The translations under genes were made by a program, and so were the position numbers. The notes under the pieces are model-generated. The model did no database searches, had not been told where the DNA came from, and saw nothing but the letters and a program-made list of their open reading frames with translations. A stretch of DNA of 64,000 nt, taken from contig JAQFVV010012970.1 in NCBI GenBank assembly GCA_028023455.1, forward strand, positions 188,001 through 252,000. Direction: 5' to 3'. Positions 54,540 through 64,000 of this stretch are shown piece after piece (position 1 is the first letter of the stretch; the number at the start of each line of letters is the position of its first letter). The DNA is from Epiperipatus broadwayi. Its lineage: Eukaryota > Onychophora > Udeonychophora > Euonychophora > Peripatidae.

Positions 54540-56525
54540 TTTTTTTATAAAATTTGGATATCAACATTAACTCCATATTTCTTGGCTTTATCTTTGATGT
54601 TAATATATCTAATATTTCCTCAGTGATAGTTGATAGCTCTTCTAATTTATAATATAGTAGTCTTTTTATATTCATGATATTTATTTGCTATTGGTAGAAC
54701 AGTTAGATATCTATTTATTGATCAATATTGTTGACTAAATAGGGTAACTGCATGCAACACAGCACACATATATGTAGCCATTCCAACTCCCAAGAGAAAA
54801 AGACAAAATAATAATAATAATACATGTGACATGAGCTTTCTGAAGACTACACAAACCAGTCTGTGAACTAGATATGCATTCAAATATAGAACAGGCTGGT
54901 CCAATTTTCTTTTTATTTAATATTTTGCAATACTGACTTTTAACTTCTGCTAAAATTCATTTCTTTCTAAAACATTTCATCACCATCTAATTGTATCTTT
55001 GTCTTCCTTTCTTTTCTCCATCATATTTTCATAATAGAAACCAATCAATATTACACCTCTTTAGATTGTTTTGAGATCTTTATAAGTAAATGATATGTTC
55101 AAATTCACCAAAAGATATGTTTTTTAGGCAATCTTGCATTGTTCTTTCATTTCATGTGTCCAATCCTTTGAAGATGCTATTTTACAATAGTGGACTGCTA
55201 CAGTATTTAATTGAAGAACATATTGATTGGTTTATGATCTTTCTATTGTATTTTGAACACAGTATTGACTTAAAATATTTTATATCTACGTAAAAATTTG
55301 GGCTCATCTTCAGAGTTATACCCCAAGTTATGAGTATGATAGGTTATTCCATGAATCTTTATTGATCTCAAGAACAGTGTATTTATTGCATCTAAAAGTT
55401 AGTTTAAAGCTTTATGAGAAGATACCCCCCCCCCTACCTAAATTATGTTTTTAAATTCACTTTAATATACATATATGAACCATTTTATCATAGTTTTAAA
55501 ATTTTTTAAGTCGTCTAACGAAAGTAAATCTGATTAACGTCAAAATGAACTTAAAGTAGCGTAATTACTTTGTAAATTCGATATAATGGCGGTTGTGAGT
55601 CTAAATCTAAAACAAAAGTCTGTAATTTAAGTTTTTAAATCTTTTTAAAAGTACTATTTTTATTTTTAATCGGTGAAATATTAGATATTAGCATCAGAAT
55701 CAAGTGCTTTTTTTTTTTTTTAAGTAAGTTTGTTTCTTTAAGTAACTTTATATTTTTCATTAACAAAACTCACATAAAAAACTTTTATTCTTTTCCCTCA
55801 CATTAGTTTTCCCATGATTCAGAGCGAAAGTTAAACAATTTCAAAAATTAATGACTTTAGCTATTATTTAAATAAACAAATTACCTATGAAACTTTAGGC
55901 TGATAAGTGGAACTTTTAGAGTTTTAGACAGAATCATTTTATTAAATAATGATAAACGAATATATAGCTATTCGTCGATAGTTCATAAAACGTTCCACCG
56001 CCGAAAGTGTGAGAATTGGCGCGAACCAAAGACTCTAAGCTCTAATCTTCCTCTCTGTCAAACTATGCAGACAATTACCTTATCATTATGAGTTTTTATA
56101 AATTAAACGTAAACTATATTTTATATTAAATGGAATTTTTATTTATTTATTTTACTCACTTCTGTATTAATGATTTTATAGATATTTTTATTTGTTTCCG
56201 TTATGCTTTTATAACTTGATTCTTGTGCTTTAGATTTTGTTAAGTTCATTATGTAGCAACTGTGATTCTGTAAAGAAATCTAAATCTCTACATTTTGATA
56301 GACAATGGCATTACTGTATGTCTTTTGTAATTCCAGTCTATTGTAATTCAAAAACGAACACTTCGATTGTACTAAGAAAAGCTTACTTATTCCATAGTAT
56401 GCTTTTAACTAGCATGTATTCATAATCATAGCAGAACTTAAAGTGAATTATGTAATTTTTCATATTAAAAATGGTATTACATTAATTACTACATGTAAAT
56501 AAATCGATTTATATAGTCCATTTTT
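54540..56525. other. AT-rich DNA, nothing firmly recognised
   Basis: A T-run (54532-54545), a C-run (55426-55434) and a slightly CpG-richer patch at 55975-56070 (GTTCCACCGCCGAAAGTGTG, GGCGCGAACC) that could be a promoter or first exon but carries no identifiable frame. Confidence 0.4.
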
Positions 56526-56529
56526 TTAA

Positions 56530-57060
56530 AGGTTGACTCAGGACTCTTGCTTATATATGATGTGAGCATTCTTAGTGAATGGTCAATTGTCTTTGACTGC
56601 TCTTCGCATTATTTCTTTTAGAACAGACCACGCTAGCCATAGTGGATTTGAATATGTGGCCTAGTTTGGTTTTATGCTCTAAAAATCTATATAACTTCTG
56701 CATTGGTTTTTCCCCTATTATACTGATACCTGTGTTGAGTTACCCTCATTGCAAAGTTAGTATGAGGTTTACCAAAGTAAAAGACATCATAATTAGTATT
56801 CTTGCATGTGATCTTGTATACAACCTGGGAAATCTGCCTTGGGGGCAATTTATCTTTAATATTGTTTATTAAGCAATTCAGAATAGAAGGGGTACAAAAG
56901 CTTATTCTATATGTTTCTGAACAAATTTTGCTTATGCTTTCAGTTACACCAGGTATAAAAGGAAGTGATATGCTGGGTTTGTTTTCAGTTAGCATGGGTC
57001 CATTTCTATTTTTGGAGTAGAATGTTTTAACCACTTTGATGAGCATGTTTGTATCCAATG
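56530..57060 (-). pseudogene. Penelope-like element: RT-endonuclease linker and GIY-YIG domain
   Basis: The 123-codon minus-strand frame (56687-57058) reads SISLPFIPGVTESISKICSE, LINNIKDKLPPRQISQVVYK, ITCKNTNYDVFYFGKPHTNF and AMRVTQHRYQYNRGKTNAEV. V-V-Y-K-I-x-C..YFGKP....R..QH is the GIY-YIG nuclease start, and the preceding FIPG..(I)..I...(KD)KL segment is the typical PLE linker. Past the stop the minus strand gives NAKSSQRQLTIH.ECSHHI, equivalent to the SAI..H....H block. It belongs to a different PLE family from the copies at 29.7, 36.9 and 61.1 kb. Confidence 0.75.
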
Positions 57061-57539
57061 TTGCATATGTCTTTTAATAATCATAGATTTCAAAAAAAAT
57101 AATTGAAAACTTTGGCAAAGGATAGAAAAACTGAAGAAGGAAATCTGATCATGTCAACTAGTATAGCTCATCACTAAATACAATTCAAAACAAAATGCTT
57201 ATCGTATCAGTATATCATTTAATTAGATATCTATGAAAATTCTCAAATGAAACCATAGCAAATGATTTAAAAGCTAATATCTATAATTTTTACTTTCATT
57301 TTGTTTTGTTTATTTCTAATTAATTCTTTAATCATTACTCAACCAACATTTGTATATTTTGTTTATCAAAACATACTACTAATTATGGGTTTACTGAAGA
57401 ATAGTGAAATAAATAAAATGCTAACAGTGAAATTGAGCATATGTTAAAATATATGTGTGTCATTAAAAATATGTATTCTAACACAACTCTTCTTAGATTC
57501 AAATCTGGATAGGTATTAGTGTCAACTTTATTTGTAGGG
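57061..57539. other. AT-rich DNA, nothing recognised
   Basis: No supported feature. Confidence 0.5.
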
Positions 57540-57547
57540 TTTTTTTT

Positions 57548-59238
57548 GGTAAAAGCCTGAAATCCGGGCATGGCCGCTTGGGGCATTGTTTACGTGTCAA
57601 AACACAAAAATACCGTTTCGGCGGCCGCGGCCTTACAAGCTAATACAACATTTATATATTGTATTACCCCATTGAGCTAGGCTGCTTTACATGACATTGC
57701 ACAAAAATATTATGGCCTGTTTTGTGCTTCGAAGCTATTTACGTGTATTCATTCTATTCATAGCTGATTACCGTATCGCTTGAGGATGTTTAAATTTCAA
57801 GGCGGTATGACTTTTTCAAATCTCCGTAATAGAGTAATGTCATTTCGATTTAAAAAATGTTGTTAATTATTAATAATTGTCATATGGTCCCCACCCTTCC
57901 TGAAAAAAAGGTTAATATGTAAAAAATTGGCAAAGTGTATGTTCGAACACGCTTCGACAAAGCTCACGTGCTAAGTCACGTCTCAGCGTGGGGGGGAAAT
58001 ATTCGAGACCACTAAAAGGTCTGAGACGAACGTGCAATTTTGAAACTTTTCTTCAGATAAATTGCCGAGTACAGAAAGTATGTGAGATTGTGGGTTTTTT
58101 TTTTGTCAGGCACACGTAATGTCCACTTTTTATTACAGCAATAAAATCGAATAAATAATTTTAAAAAGTCCAAAGTTTGTGTCCTTTTTTGTTGTTTTTT
58201 ATTTCATTAGAAATTGACAAGTATTTGGATTCAATTTTTTGCAGCGGGGTTAAAATAAATGACAACTTTGGTTGACTTTTTGTTAAGAATAACAAATTAT
58301 GAAATACCCCACCCCACCCCCAAAAGCAGTTTATTGTAGAAGGCTAAAAAAAACAAAAGGTAATTCGAATGAAATAGAAATCAAAGTAAAAAGTGAGAAA
58401 AAGTTGTTTCAAAAAAAGGAAAAAAAGTTAAATTCTTGACTTTTTGGTTACAATTTTTTTTCCGAGTGTGTGGAGGTGGGTGTTTGAAAACAATTTTTTA
58501 ATCGGCAAAAACACAAAAGTAAATTTTGATTTAATATTAAGAAAAACAATTACGTCAACCAAAAAGAAATCAAAATTCGAAACAAGTCCCAAAATTGATT
58601 CTCTTTTTTCAGCGCTGTTAAAATAATTAACTATTTTTGTTGGCCTTTTTGTTAATAATAACAGTATGAATCCCCCCCCTCCCCGCTCAAAAAGCTGTTT
58701 CTTGTAGTAGCCAAAAAAAAAAAAAAAAGGTTAATTCAAACATAATCTAAATCAAGTGAAAACAAATTGTGTTTTAAAAAAAAGTAAAATTAATAATAAT
58801 AAGAAAAACCATTTAGTCAAGCCCAAAAAATAAAAGAAAGGTAAAATTAAGTTCTAAACAAGTCACAAATAATTGTACTGTATTCTATTTTTTCAGCGGT
58901 GGGATTCAAACAAGTTTTTATGACTTTGTGAAATGGTCCGAAGTTTTCAAATGATAAAAAGAAAAAATACAATTAGCAAAATTTGTTGAAAAAATATCAG
59001 GTTCCAAAAAACCCACAAAAAGTAACGAAAATGAATATTAAAATTTGTTTAATAATAAAGAAATCATGTTCTAAATGAAATAAAAATTGTTCGTTTAATC
59101 AATATTAGAAAAAAAAAAAAACCTTGTTGTATATAAAAAAAAAGAAAAAGTTGCAGCGGCCCAGTAATGTTATATTTCATTGATTTTGTCTAGCATCAAC
59201 GCTCCAAGCGGCTTTGCCCGGATTTCAGGCTTTTACCG
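57548..59238. mobile_element. non-autonomous TIR DNA transposon, 1.69 kb, 8-bp target duplication
   Basis: Terminal inverted repeats of about 41 bp: GGTAAAAGCCTGAAATCCGG then GCATGGCCGCTTGG on the left, and the complement (GGTAAAAGCCTGAAATCCGG, GCAAAGCCGCTTGG) at 59197-59237, with four mismatches. Eight T residues flank both ends (57540-57547 and 59239-59246). An 8-bp duplication with GG..CC termini suits a Merlin- or hAT-type transposase; the superfamily cannot be fixed. Interior has no transposase, is A-rich and includes three diverged tandem units. The left end is strikingly CpG-rich (TTTCGGCGGCCGCGGCC). Confidence 0.8.
58226..59150. repeat. three diverged tandem units inside the TIR transposon
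   Basis: Units begin with TTTTTTGCAGCGGGGTTAAA (58235), TTTTTTCAGCGCTGTTAAAA (58604) and TTTTTTCAGCGGTGGGATTC (58888). Each is followed by a TTTTTGTTAA/AATAACA block, a C-rich run (CCCCACCCCACCCCC, CCCCCCCTCCCC) in the first two, and an oligo-A stretch. Unit lengths are about 370 and 285 bp. Confidence 0.65.
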
Positions 59239-59246
59239 TTTTTTTT

Positions 59247-59855
59247 AATGCCTTGTGTAGTATAGTGCTATGTTAGGGGGTCTGATCATAAGCTCCTCGG
59301 ATCAATTCCTCTCAATTAGATTGATGTATGTTCATTTATATATAATAAATTATTTTAAAAGGTGAGTGATAAAAGATTTTATTTTCTCTGAAATTTGACA
59401 TATGCATCAATGTGGAATACATTGCTCTTATGGAGGTCCATTATTCAATATTGTGACCATGTTGCTGGAATCACTACCAATAACTGAGATTTCAAATTTT
59501 TGTAATTAAGTTCATATATTTATGAAGAATAATAGTAACACTGTTTTACTCATTGGTTTATATGCCCAGTTTGTAGAAAAATATTTAAGGCACTGCTGTT
59601 TTCTATTTGCATAGATTAAATATTCATGGGGGAAGAAGGATTCAAATTTACTCTTCTTTTTTTTATAATAAACAATAAATTCAATTCGAATTGCTTTTTT
59701 ATATACTTTTGTAAGTAATATTAATTTCTGATCATTTTCTTTGAAAATTGATTTTTTTCTAAAAAAGAGAGAAAAAAATATTGTTTTTCTGAAGGTTTGT
59801 GATGAATTTGCTTCAGTTATATTTATATATCGGAGATTATATAATGAGAGTTAAT
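59247..59855. other. AT-rich DNA, nothing recognised
   Basis: No supported feature. Confidence 0.5.
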
Positions 59856-59876
59856 AGCTCTTAACAAGCTTTTCTG

Positions 59877-59937
59877 AATATCCCTATTCACAGACCAGTT
59901 TATAGCTTCGACTGTCATCAGTGAGTGCTAGGATATT
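59877..59937 (-). ncRNA. hammerhead motif, family B, decayed
   Basis: Minus strand: outer stem I AATATCC/GGATATT, core CTGATGA, stem II remnant CAGTCGAAGCTA, then TAAA instead of GAAA, stem III AC-TG-GT and C. Loss of G12 would abolish activity. Confidence 0.5.
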
Positions 59938-60003
59938 TAGACATTAGATTTAAAAATACCAGCTCAAATCCACACTTGAGCTGGTATTTTTAGATTTAAG
60001 TTC

Positions 60004-60068
60004 TAATATCTTAGCACCTCATTGATGACAGTCAATAGCTAGAAATCAGACTCGCGATAGATATTTGG
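60004..60068 (+). ncRNA. hammerhead motif, family B, decayed
   Basis: Plus strand TTGATGA (C3 to T), GAAA present, stem III ATCAGAC with a broken pair. Outer stem I AATATC with GATATT retained. Inactive by consensus. Confidence 0.45.
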
Positions 60069-60365
60069 AAAAGCTTGTTAAGAGCTATTAAAGCTCATTA
60101 TATAACATTTGTAGTACTAGCTTATTAAATTGAGCCACATGATGTATGACTTGATTTCCTAGCAATTATAGTTTTGATCTTGATGTTATATTGCTAAACT
60201 GTTAACATATGGTATATCCGAACATAGTTCAGTCTCATATGGCTATTTAAGTTAAATAGCTGGATTTGAAGACATATAGTTGTCTAAAATGTTCAGATTT
60301 TCTATTTAATAATTAATTATTAGATAAATGCTGGACTTGAGCTGGTATTTTTAGATCTAATGTCT

Positions 60366-60429
60366 AAATATCCTAGTGTCTCACTGACAATAGACAACAG
60401 CTAGAAACCAGTCTGGGGATAGGGATATT
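60366..60429 (+). ncRNA. hammerhead motif, family B, best-paired stem I
   Basis: Plus strand: outer stem I AAATATCC with GGATATT (seven pairs), inner stem I TCTCA with TGGGG, core CTGACAA (G8 to A, otherwise consensus), stem II TAG..CTA with U-A at 10.1-11.1, GAAA, stem III AC-CA-GT and C. The G8 change would be expected to abolish catalysis. Confidence 0.55.
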
Positions 60430-60656
60430 CAGAAAAGCTAGTTAAGAGCTATTAACACTCATTATATAACATTTGTGGTATAAGCTTGTTTAATTAAATC
60501 ACATGATGTATGACTTGATTTCCTTGCAGTTATATATTGGACTATTTCTGTCATCTAATATGAATATTGAATGCCTTTAGAAAAATATAACTTTATTTAA
60601 ATATTCCAAATATATTCAACTGTTAGTAACAGCACACAGGTTAGTATATGCACAAT

Positions 60657-60690
60657 GTTTCGAGAGGTATTCTCCCCTCTTCTTCAGGTG
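60657..60690 (-). ncRNA. hammerhead-like motif in the left PLE arm
   Basis: Minus strand CTGAAGA, AGAGG..CCTCT stem, C, GAAAC, then ATTGTGC. Core boxes are intact but the base at the cleavage position would be G (ACATTGT then G), which does not support hammerhead cleavage, and stem I was not found. The right-arm copy at 61730 has CTGAAAA. Confidence 0.35.
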
Positions 60691-60839
60691 TTGCTGGCCT
60701 GAACAATGATAGTACTAGCATGAGAATCACATCTGGACTTCTTGAGTATTGAATTTTAAGGTAATATTCTAATCAACAGAGCCGTACTGCCAAAGGCAAC
60801 AATCAATAGAAATTCCATATACTTTTCTATGAGATTCCA

Positions 60840-61085
60840 CCTGATTTCTGTTTTTTTCTAAGAGCAAAGTTGATTAGTGGTTTCCATACATTATGTATAG
60901 TCACACTAAGTTGACTTATGGGCTTGTTCACCATTATCATATGAGCAACTTCTTTAAATTTTCCTCTTTGTACCTTTTCTTATCTGTCCAATATTTTTGT
61001 ATTTTCCCAATTGAACATATATTCATTGATAAATATATGGTCTGCTACCTTAGATGTATCTGATTTCTCACTTCTAATCATCAGT
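60840..61085 (-). pseudogene. GIY-YIG endonuclease tail, inverted duplicate
   Basis: Minus-strand frames repeat the C-terminal part of the nuclease at 61345-61560: YIFINEYMF-type NEHMF block, NW(E)NTKILD, then a KF KEVAHM-type helix and the terminal IMYGNH-like segment. It lacks the GIY-YIG start, which exists only once, in the centre. Confidence 0.6.
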
Positions 61086-61139
61086 TTGTATGCTTTATTG
61101 GTACTATAGTGTACTCATTAATATTAAAAATAACAAACA

Positions 61140-61560
61140 AATTAAGGAAAATCTGCAATCAATATAACTTCAGAACAGCTTCCAGAGCCATATGACACTA
61201 TAAGGAATAACTTGAAATGCTGAAAAGAAAAACTGCATCTATGAAATACCATGTGAATGTGGAAGAATATATATATTGGTGAGGCCAGGAATCCCATTGA
61301 AAAACACTTGCAAGAACACAAACTGATGATTAGAGGGATAAAAAAAACATGTGTCTAAGGTAATAGACCATATATGTACCAATGAACATATGTTTAATTG
61401 GGAAAATACAAAAATATTAGATAGAAAAGAAAAGATACAAAGAAGAAAATTTAAAGAAGCTTCTCACATGACAATGGCAAACAATCCCATAAGTCAACTT
61501 AGTGTGACTATACATAATGTATGGAAACTACTAATCAGTTTTGCTCTTAGGAAAAAGTAG
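61140..61560 (+). pseudogene. PLE GIY-YIG endonuclease (one frameshift)
   Basis: First frame: NCIYEIPCECGRIYIGEARN PIEKHLQEHK, giving the CxxxxCxC..YIGEx....(R/K)..EH signature of PLE nucleases. The usual catalytic Arg in this helix appears as K/H. After a shift near 61345 the frame continues SKVIDHICTNEHMFNWENTK ILDRKEKIQRRKFKEASHMT MANN, which supplies the H..NEH.F.W....IL.....R..KEA block with the catalytic Glu region. It then ends SFALRKK. In intact elements the enzyme nicks the target and primes reverse transcription. This copy is dead. Confidence 0.8.
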
Positions 61561-61617
61561 AGAAATCAGGTGGAACCTCATAGATAAGTATATGAAATTT
61601 CTATTGACTGTTGTCTT

Positions 61618-61706
61618 TGGCAGGATGGCTCAGTTGGATAGAATATTAACTTAAAATTCAATACTCAAGAATCTATGGGTCCAGGTTCAATTCCCATGCT
61701 AGTACT
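61618..61706 (+). repeat. tRNA-like segment inside the PLE right arm
   Basis: GGCAGGATGGCTCAGTTGGA (A box), then CCAGGTTCAATTCCCATGCT (B box) about 50 bp later. The inverted counterpart lies at 60711-60800 in the left arm. Terminal sequences do not form an acceptor stem, so it is not a tRNA gene. It may supply a pol III promoter or be an old SINE captured by the element. Confidence 0.55.
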
Positions 61707-61890
61707 GTCATTGGTCAGGCCAGCAACACCTGAAAAAGAGGAGAGAATAATACCTCTTGAAATATTGTGCATATACTAATATGTGTGTTATTACTATCAG
61801 TTGAATGTAGTTGGAATATTTAAATAAAGTTAAATTTTACTAGACATTCAATACTTATATTAGATGATGGAAATAGTCCAATATATAAAT

Positions 61891-62698
61891 ACAAAAAAAA
61901 AAAATATTGATCTCACTGTTTTGTTGTTAGTATGTTATAAAATGCACCTAAATGATATCTTTTTGAATCCTCTTTTCATTACTGTCATATATGTAACTTC
62001 AAGAGATAATATGAATATGATATTAATATTTAAAAATATCAGATGGAATTAAATTATTCAAATTACATATAAATTGCATATAAAAATTTTGTTTTTAATG
62101 TTTGACTTATTTTATATATATTGAAGCAGTCGATGTCTAATCATCATCGAGCTTCATGCTTCACCAGCCTTACTAACCTTCTGCGGGGGCTGCAATTCAG
62201 ACCTTGCCATCTATGTGTCATTCACCCACACACTGTATGCATAATGATCCAGGAAATTAATAAAATTAAAAATATTTAGTAAAGTAAAACAGTAGTTTGC
62301 GTGATGTACATATATATATATAAATGAAGCAATAATTCTAATATTTATTGCTGAAAATTAGACGTTTTCTTTATATAATTGTAAATCTTTTTATATATAT
62401 ATGTATTTTAATTGAAGTGTTGGAATGTAAAAAACATAGTAAAATGGGGAAGGCTCGAAATACTGACATTATCTTTATCTATAATCAGATTGTTTTCATT
62501 AATTAAAATTATAAATCTTAATTAAAATCATAAGCAATTCTTTAGTTAGTTCATTTGCAAATCTTTAAAAATATCTAAAATGGTATTTCGAGCCTTATCT
62601 GTTTGAAAAATTTTTTGTTAATTAGATATTTTCCTAATTAAACATGGTTTTTTTTTAATCCAAGTGATTACAGAGATAGCTGTGGGCAACTGAAATTG
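61891..62698. other. AT-rich DNA with a GC-richer patch and an inverted pair
   Basis: 62120-62260 is GC-richer (ACCTTCTGCGGGGGCTGCAA) but not identified. AAGGCTCGAAATAC (62451) and GTATTTCGAGCCTT (62584) form a 14-bp perfect inverted pair 119 bp apart, possibly the ends of a small element. No coding frame. Confidence 0.45.
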
Positions 62699-63080
62699 CA
62701 TTCTGGGAGGGATTAAAAAGGTGTATAAAAAGGGCCCATAAAACAAAAAAGTTTTTACTTGGAGTTATTTTGAGTGAACCTGTCTTTTAGTTACTTCCAG
62801 CTACTTTCCAGTCAGTTACTTTTCTTCAGTTACTTTCACTGACTTTCCAGTTAGTTACTTTGAGTTACTTTTCAGAACGTCTTTCAGTAAAATAGATTTT
62901 AAGAAGTCAGGAAAAGTCAAGCGCTATGAAGTTTGAGTAGAGGAATTTTTCACCTTTCTCTCAGAGAACTATTTGTCTGCTGTCGCCATGTTCCATCCAG
63001 CTGACCGGCTGTACACGATGATCATTAGCTGCTGATTCCCTGACTGCCTGCCACTTTGCTGCTATCTGTAGATAACTTCA
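62699..63080 (+). promoter_or_regulatory. candidate TATA promoter followed by a GTTACTT repeat cluster, possibly LTR
   Basis: CATTCTGGGAGGGATTAAAA, GGTGTATAAAAAGGGCCC gives a TATAAAA box in GC-rich context. About 35-130 bp downstream GTTACTT occurs five times with CAG/TAG prefixes. The 150 bp that follow are GC-rich by local standards. This arrangement (TATA box and repeated leader) suits an LTR U3/R or a gene promoter. No second copy was found in the window and no ORF follows. Confidence 0.35.
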
Positions 63081-64000
63081 CATAATATAGAGCTGCCTTA
63101 ATATGTCACTTCCTTTTTGTAGTTTCTAATAAGATGTAGTTAAACCTTTGCATTTCATTCAGGTATTAATTTATATGTTTCTATTAATTATGCTCCTAAA
63201 CTCACTCTCTGTAATCCTTTACTAGTATTATGTAATTCTAACTGTGCTCTTTCACACTTAAATTAGGTTATATAGCTTTGTGCGGTTCCACTCATATTTA
63301 ACTTATTTTGTTTAATATATATATATATAATTTATTTTCTTTAATATGCCAATAATATCAGTCAATCTCGCGAATCTGAAAAAAGGGAAAATAATTGTTT
63401 AATTTGGAAAGAAGCAGGGGCTTCATTTAAAACCTAACAATTCAGTTTTGTTTATATTAAATAGAAATTGCTAGTAAGTTTGGTTTCATTTTAAATTCGT
63501 TATTCTTGAAGTCAATTAAAAACTTTTATTGTGGATGAATTCTGCTAAATTTGCCTGCTTTGAATTTGTCTTTAAATTTTCATTTTAAAAGATCGTAAAC
63601 CTTAATATAATTATTCCACCTTTTCTTGCTGCTGCCTGAGGGCTAATCCTAGCAATTAATACGTATATTGGAATCGAACTTAAATATAAGTTTTGCCAGT
63701 TTAATATTATAAATAAAAGAGTTATTATTCATTATGATTTGTTAAATGACTCGGGATTGAAAACAGGTTATTGCACACGAGGTTAGACCATTTCCAGACT
63801 TTAAAATAATATTATATGAAAATTATATTATAAAATTATATAAACATTGCTGGCATACATTTTTGTTTATCCTGATATTTTATTTTTTCCATTTCTTTAT
63901 GTCTTTGTTGTTGGGGACATCGAAAGTCTGAAGCTCCCATCCTACTTTTCAAAATCGTTCGTAATCAGGGATACTACTCCTTGTGGAATGTGAGGTTTAT
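63081..64000. other. AT-rich DNA, possibly continuing an element that leaves the window
   Basis: No coding frame recognised. The last 100 bp are less AT-rich (GGGGACATCGAAAGTCTGAA) and may be the start of a feature beyond the window. Confidence 0.4.

Larger units (their letters stand above)
59860..60528. mobile_element. family B units: inverted pair followed by a tandem copy
   Basis: TTAATAGCTCTTAACAAGCT..AGTGAGTGCTAGGATATTTA (59850-59945) is mirrored by TAATATCTTAGCACCTCATT..AAGCTTGTTAAGAGCTATTA (60004-60090), giving a palindrome centred near 59975 on TACCAGCTCAAATCCACACT. A second unit follows in tandem (to 60528), with its ribozyme 362 bp after the previous one. The body (ATGGTATATCCGAACATAGT, TAGCTGGATTTGAAGACATA) matches the family-B array at 8443-9490. 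It abuts the inverted PLE at 60529. Confidence 0.7.
60529..61890. mobile_element. inverted Penelope-like element (arms ~540 bp, ~230-bp centre)
   Basis: The left arm (about 60529-61085) is the inverted complement of the right arm (about 61315-61890). Examples: ATTGGACTATTTCTGTCATC versus GATGATGGAAATAGTCCAAT, the tRNA-like block, and the coding tail of a GIY-YIG nuclease, which therefore occurs twice in opposite orientation. The centre holds the nuclease start. Inverted terminal arms of this kind are known for PLEs, whose LTR-like ends may be direct or inverted. Confidence 0.8.

Noticed and set aside
60657-60690. Canonical hammerhead in the PLE arm
   Set aside because: CUGAAGA and GAAA are present but the cleavage position would be G and stem I is not found, so it is listed only as hammerhead-like.

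Overview
This window is AT-rich nuclear DNA (estimated by eye at roughly 70% or more A+T) from an animal, most likely an invertebrate. The evidence is one spliced alpha-arrestin gene fragment with good GT/AG introns, tRNA-derived SINEs, mariner and hAT remnants, RTE-type LINEs, Ty3/gypsy LTR elements and several Penelope-like elements (PLEs) with GIY-YIG endonuclease domains. A chelicerate, mollusc or cnidarian would fit; the sequence does not decide between them. There are no prokaryotic operons, rRNA genes or CRISPR arrays. Almost every ORF longer than 60 codons is a decayed transposon or chance.

Layout. 1.3-3.8 kb (minus): an RTE 3' end abuts a truncated gypsy pol (IN, RNase H, RT), which is split by a 452-bp insertion with a 12-bp target duplication. 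3.9-7.35 kb (minus): a gypsy element with two LTRs, gag, protease and integrase but no RT, and a duplicated primer-binding site. 7.95-13.7 kb (plus): a second gypsy with LTR, PBS, gag, PR, RT, RNase H, IN, PPT and the start of its 3' LTR. Its 5' LTR is split by a nested palindrome at 8.44-9.49 kb, and its RT by a 103-bp insertion. 13.7-15.6 kb: family-A repeats. 17.0-18.4 kb: RTE LINE. 20.2-20.6 kb: mariner relic. 21.5-23.8 kb: SINE cluster and a long GATA/GGTA satellite. 26.6-32.1 kb: PLE and LINE relics, one PLE reverse transcriptase being split by an 885-bp palindrome. 35.5-41.8 kb: hAT, PLE, RTE, SINE and family-A relics. 43.5-44.2 kb: two exons of an alpha-arrestin-type gene, the only likely host gene. 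47-54.5 kb: RTE, palindromes and a family-A element. 56.5-61.9 kb: PLE, a 1.7-kb TIR DNA transposon, family-B tandem units and a large inverted PLE. 62.7-63.1 kb: a TATA-containing, possibly LTR-like segment.

Most interesting system: two repeat families (A: 13.7, 14.1, 15.4, 36.3, 40.6, 45.7 and 54.1 kb; B: 8.4-9.5 and 59.9-60.5 kb) carry sequences that fold as type I hammerhead ribozymes. Each has a CUGANGA box, a short stem II, GAAA, a minimal stem III ending in GUC, and a bipartite stem I whose outer arm is complementary. In family B the ribozymes recur about 362-376 bp apart on one strand and are then mirrored on the other, giving head-to-tail units joined into palindromes. This resembles the hammerhead retroelements (retrozymes and PLE terminal repeats) described in animals, and the window also holds several PLE endonuclease remnants that are plausible mobilisers. 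All readings were made by eye from sequence; no alignment or folding program was run.
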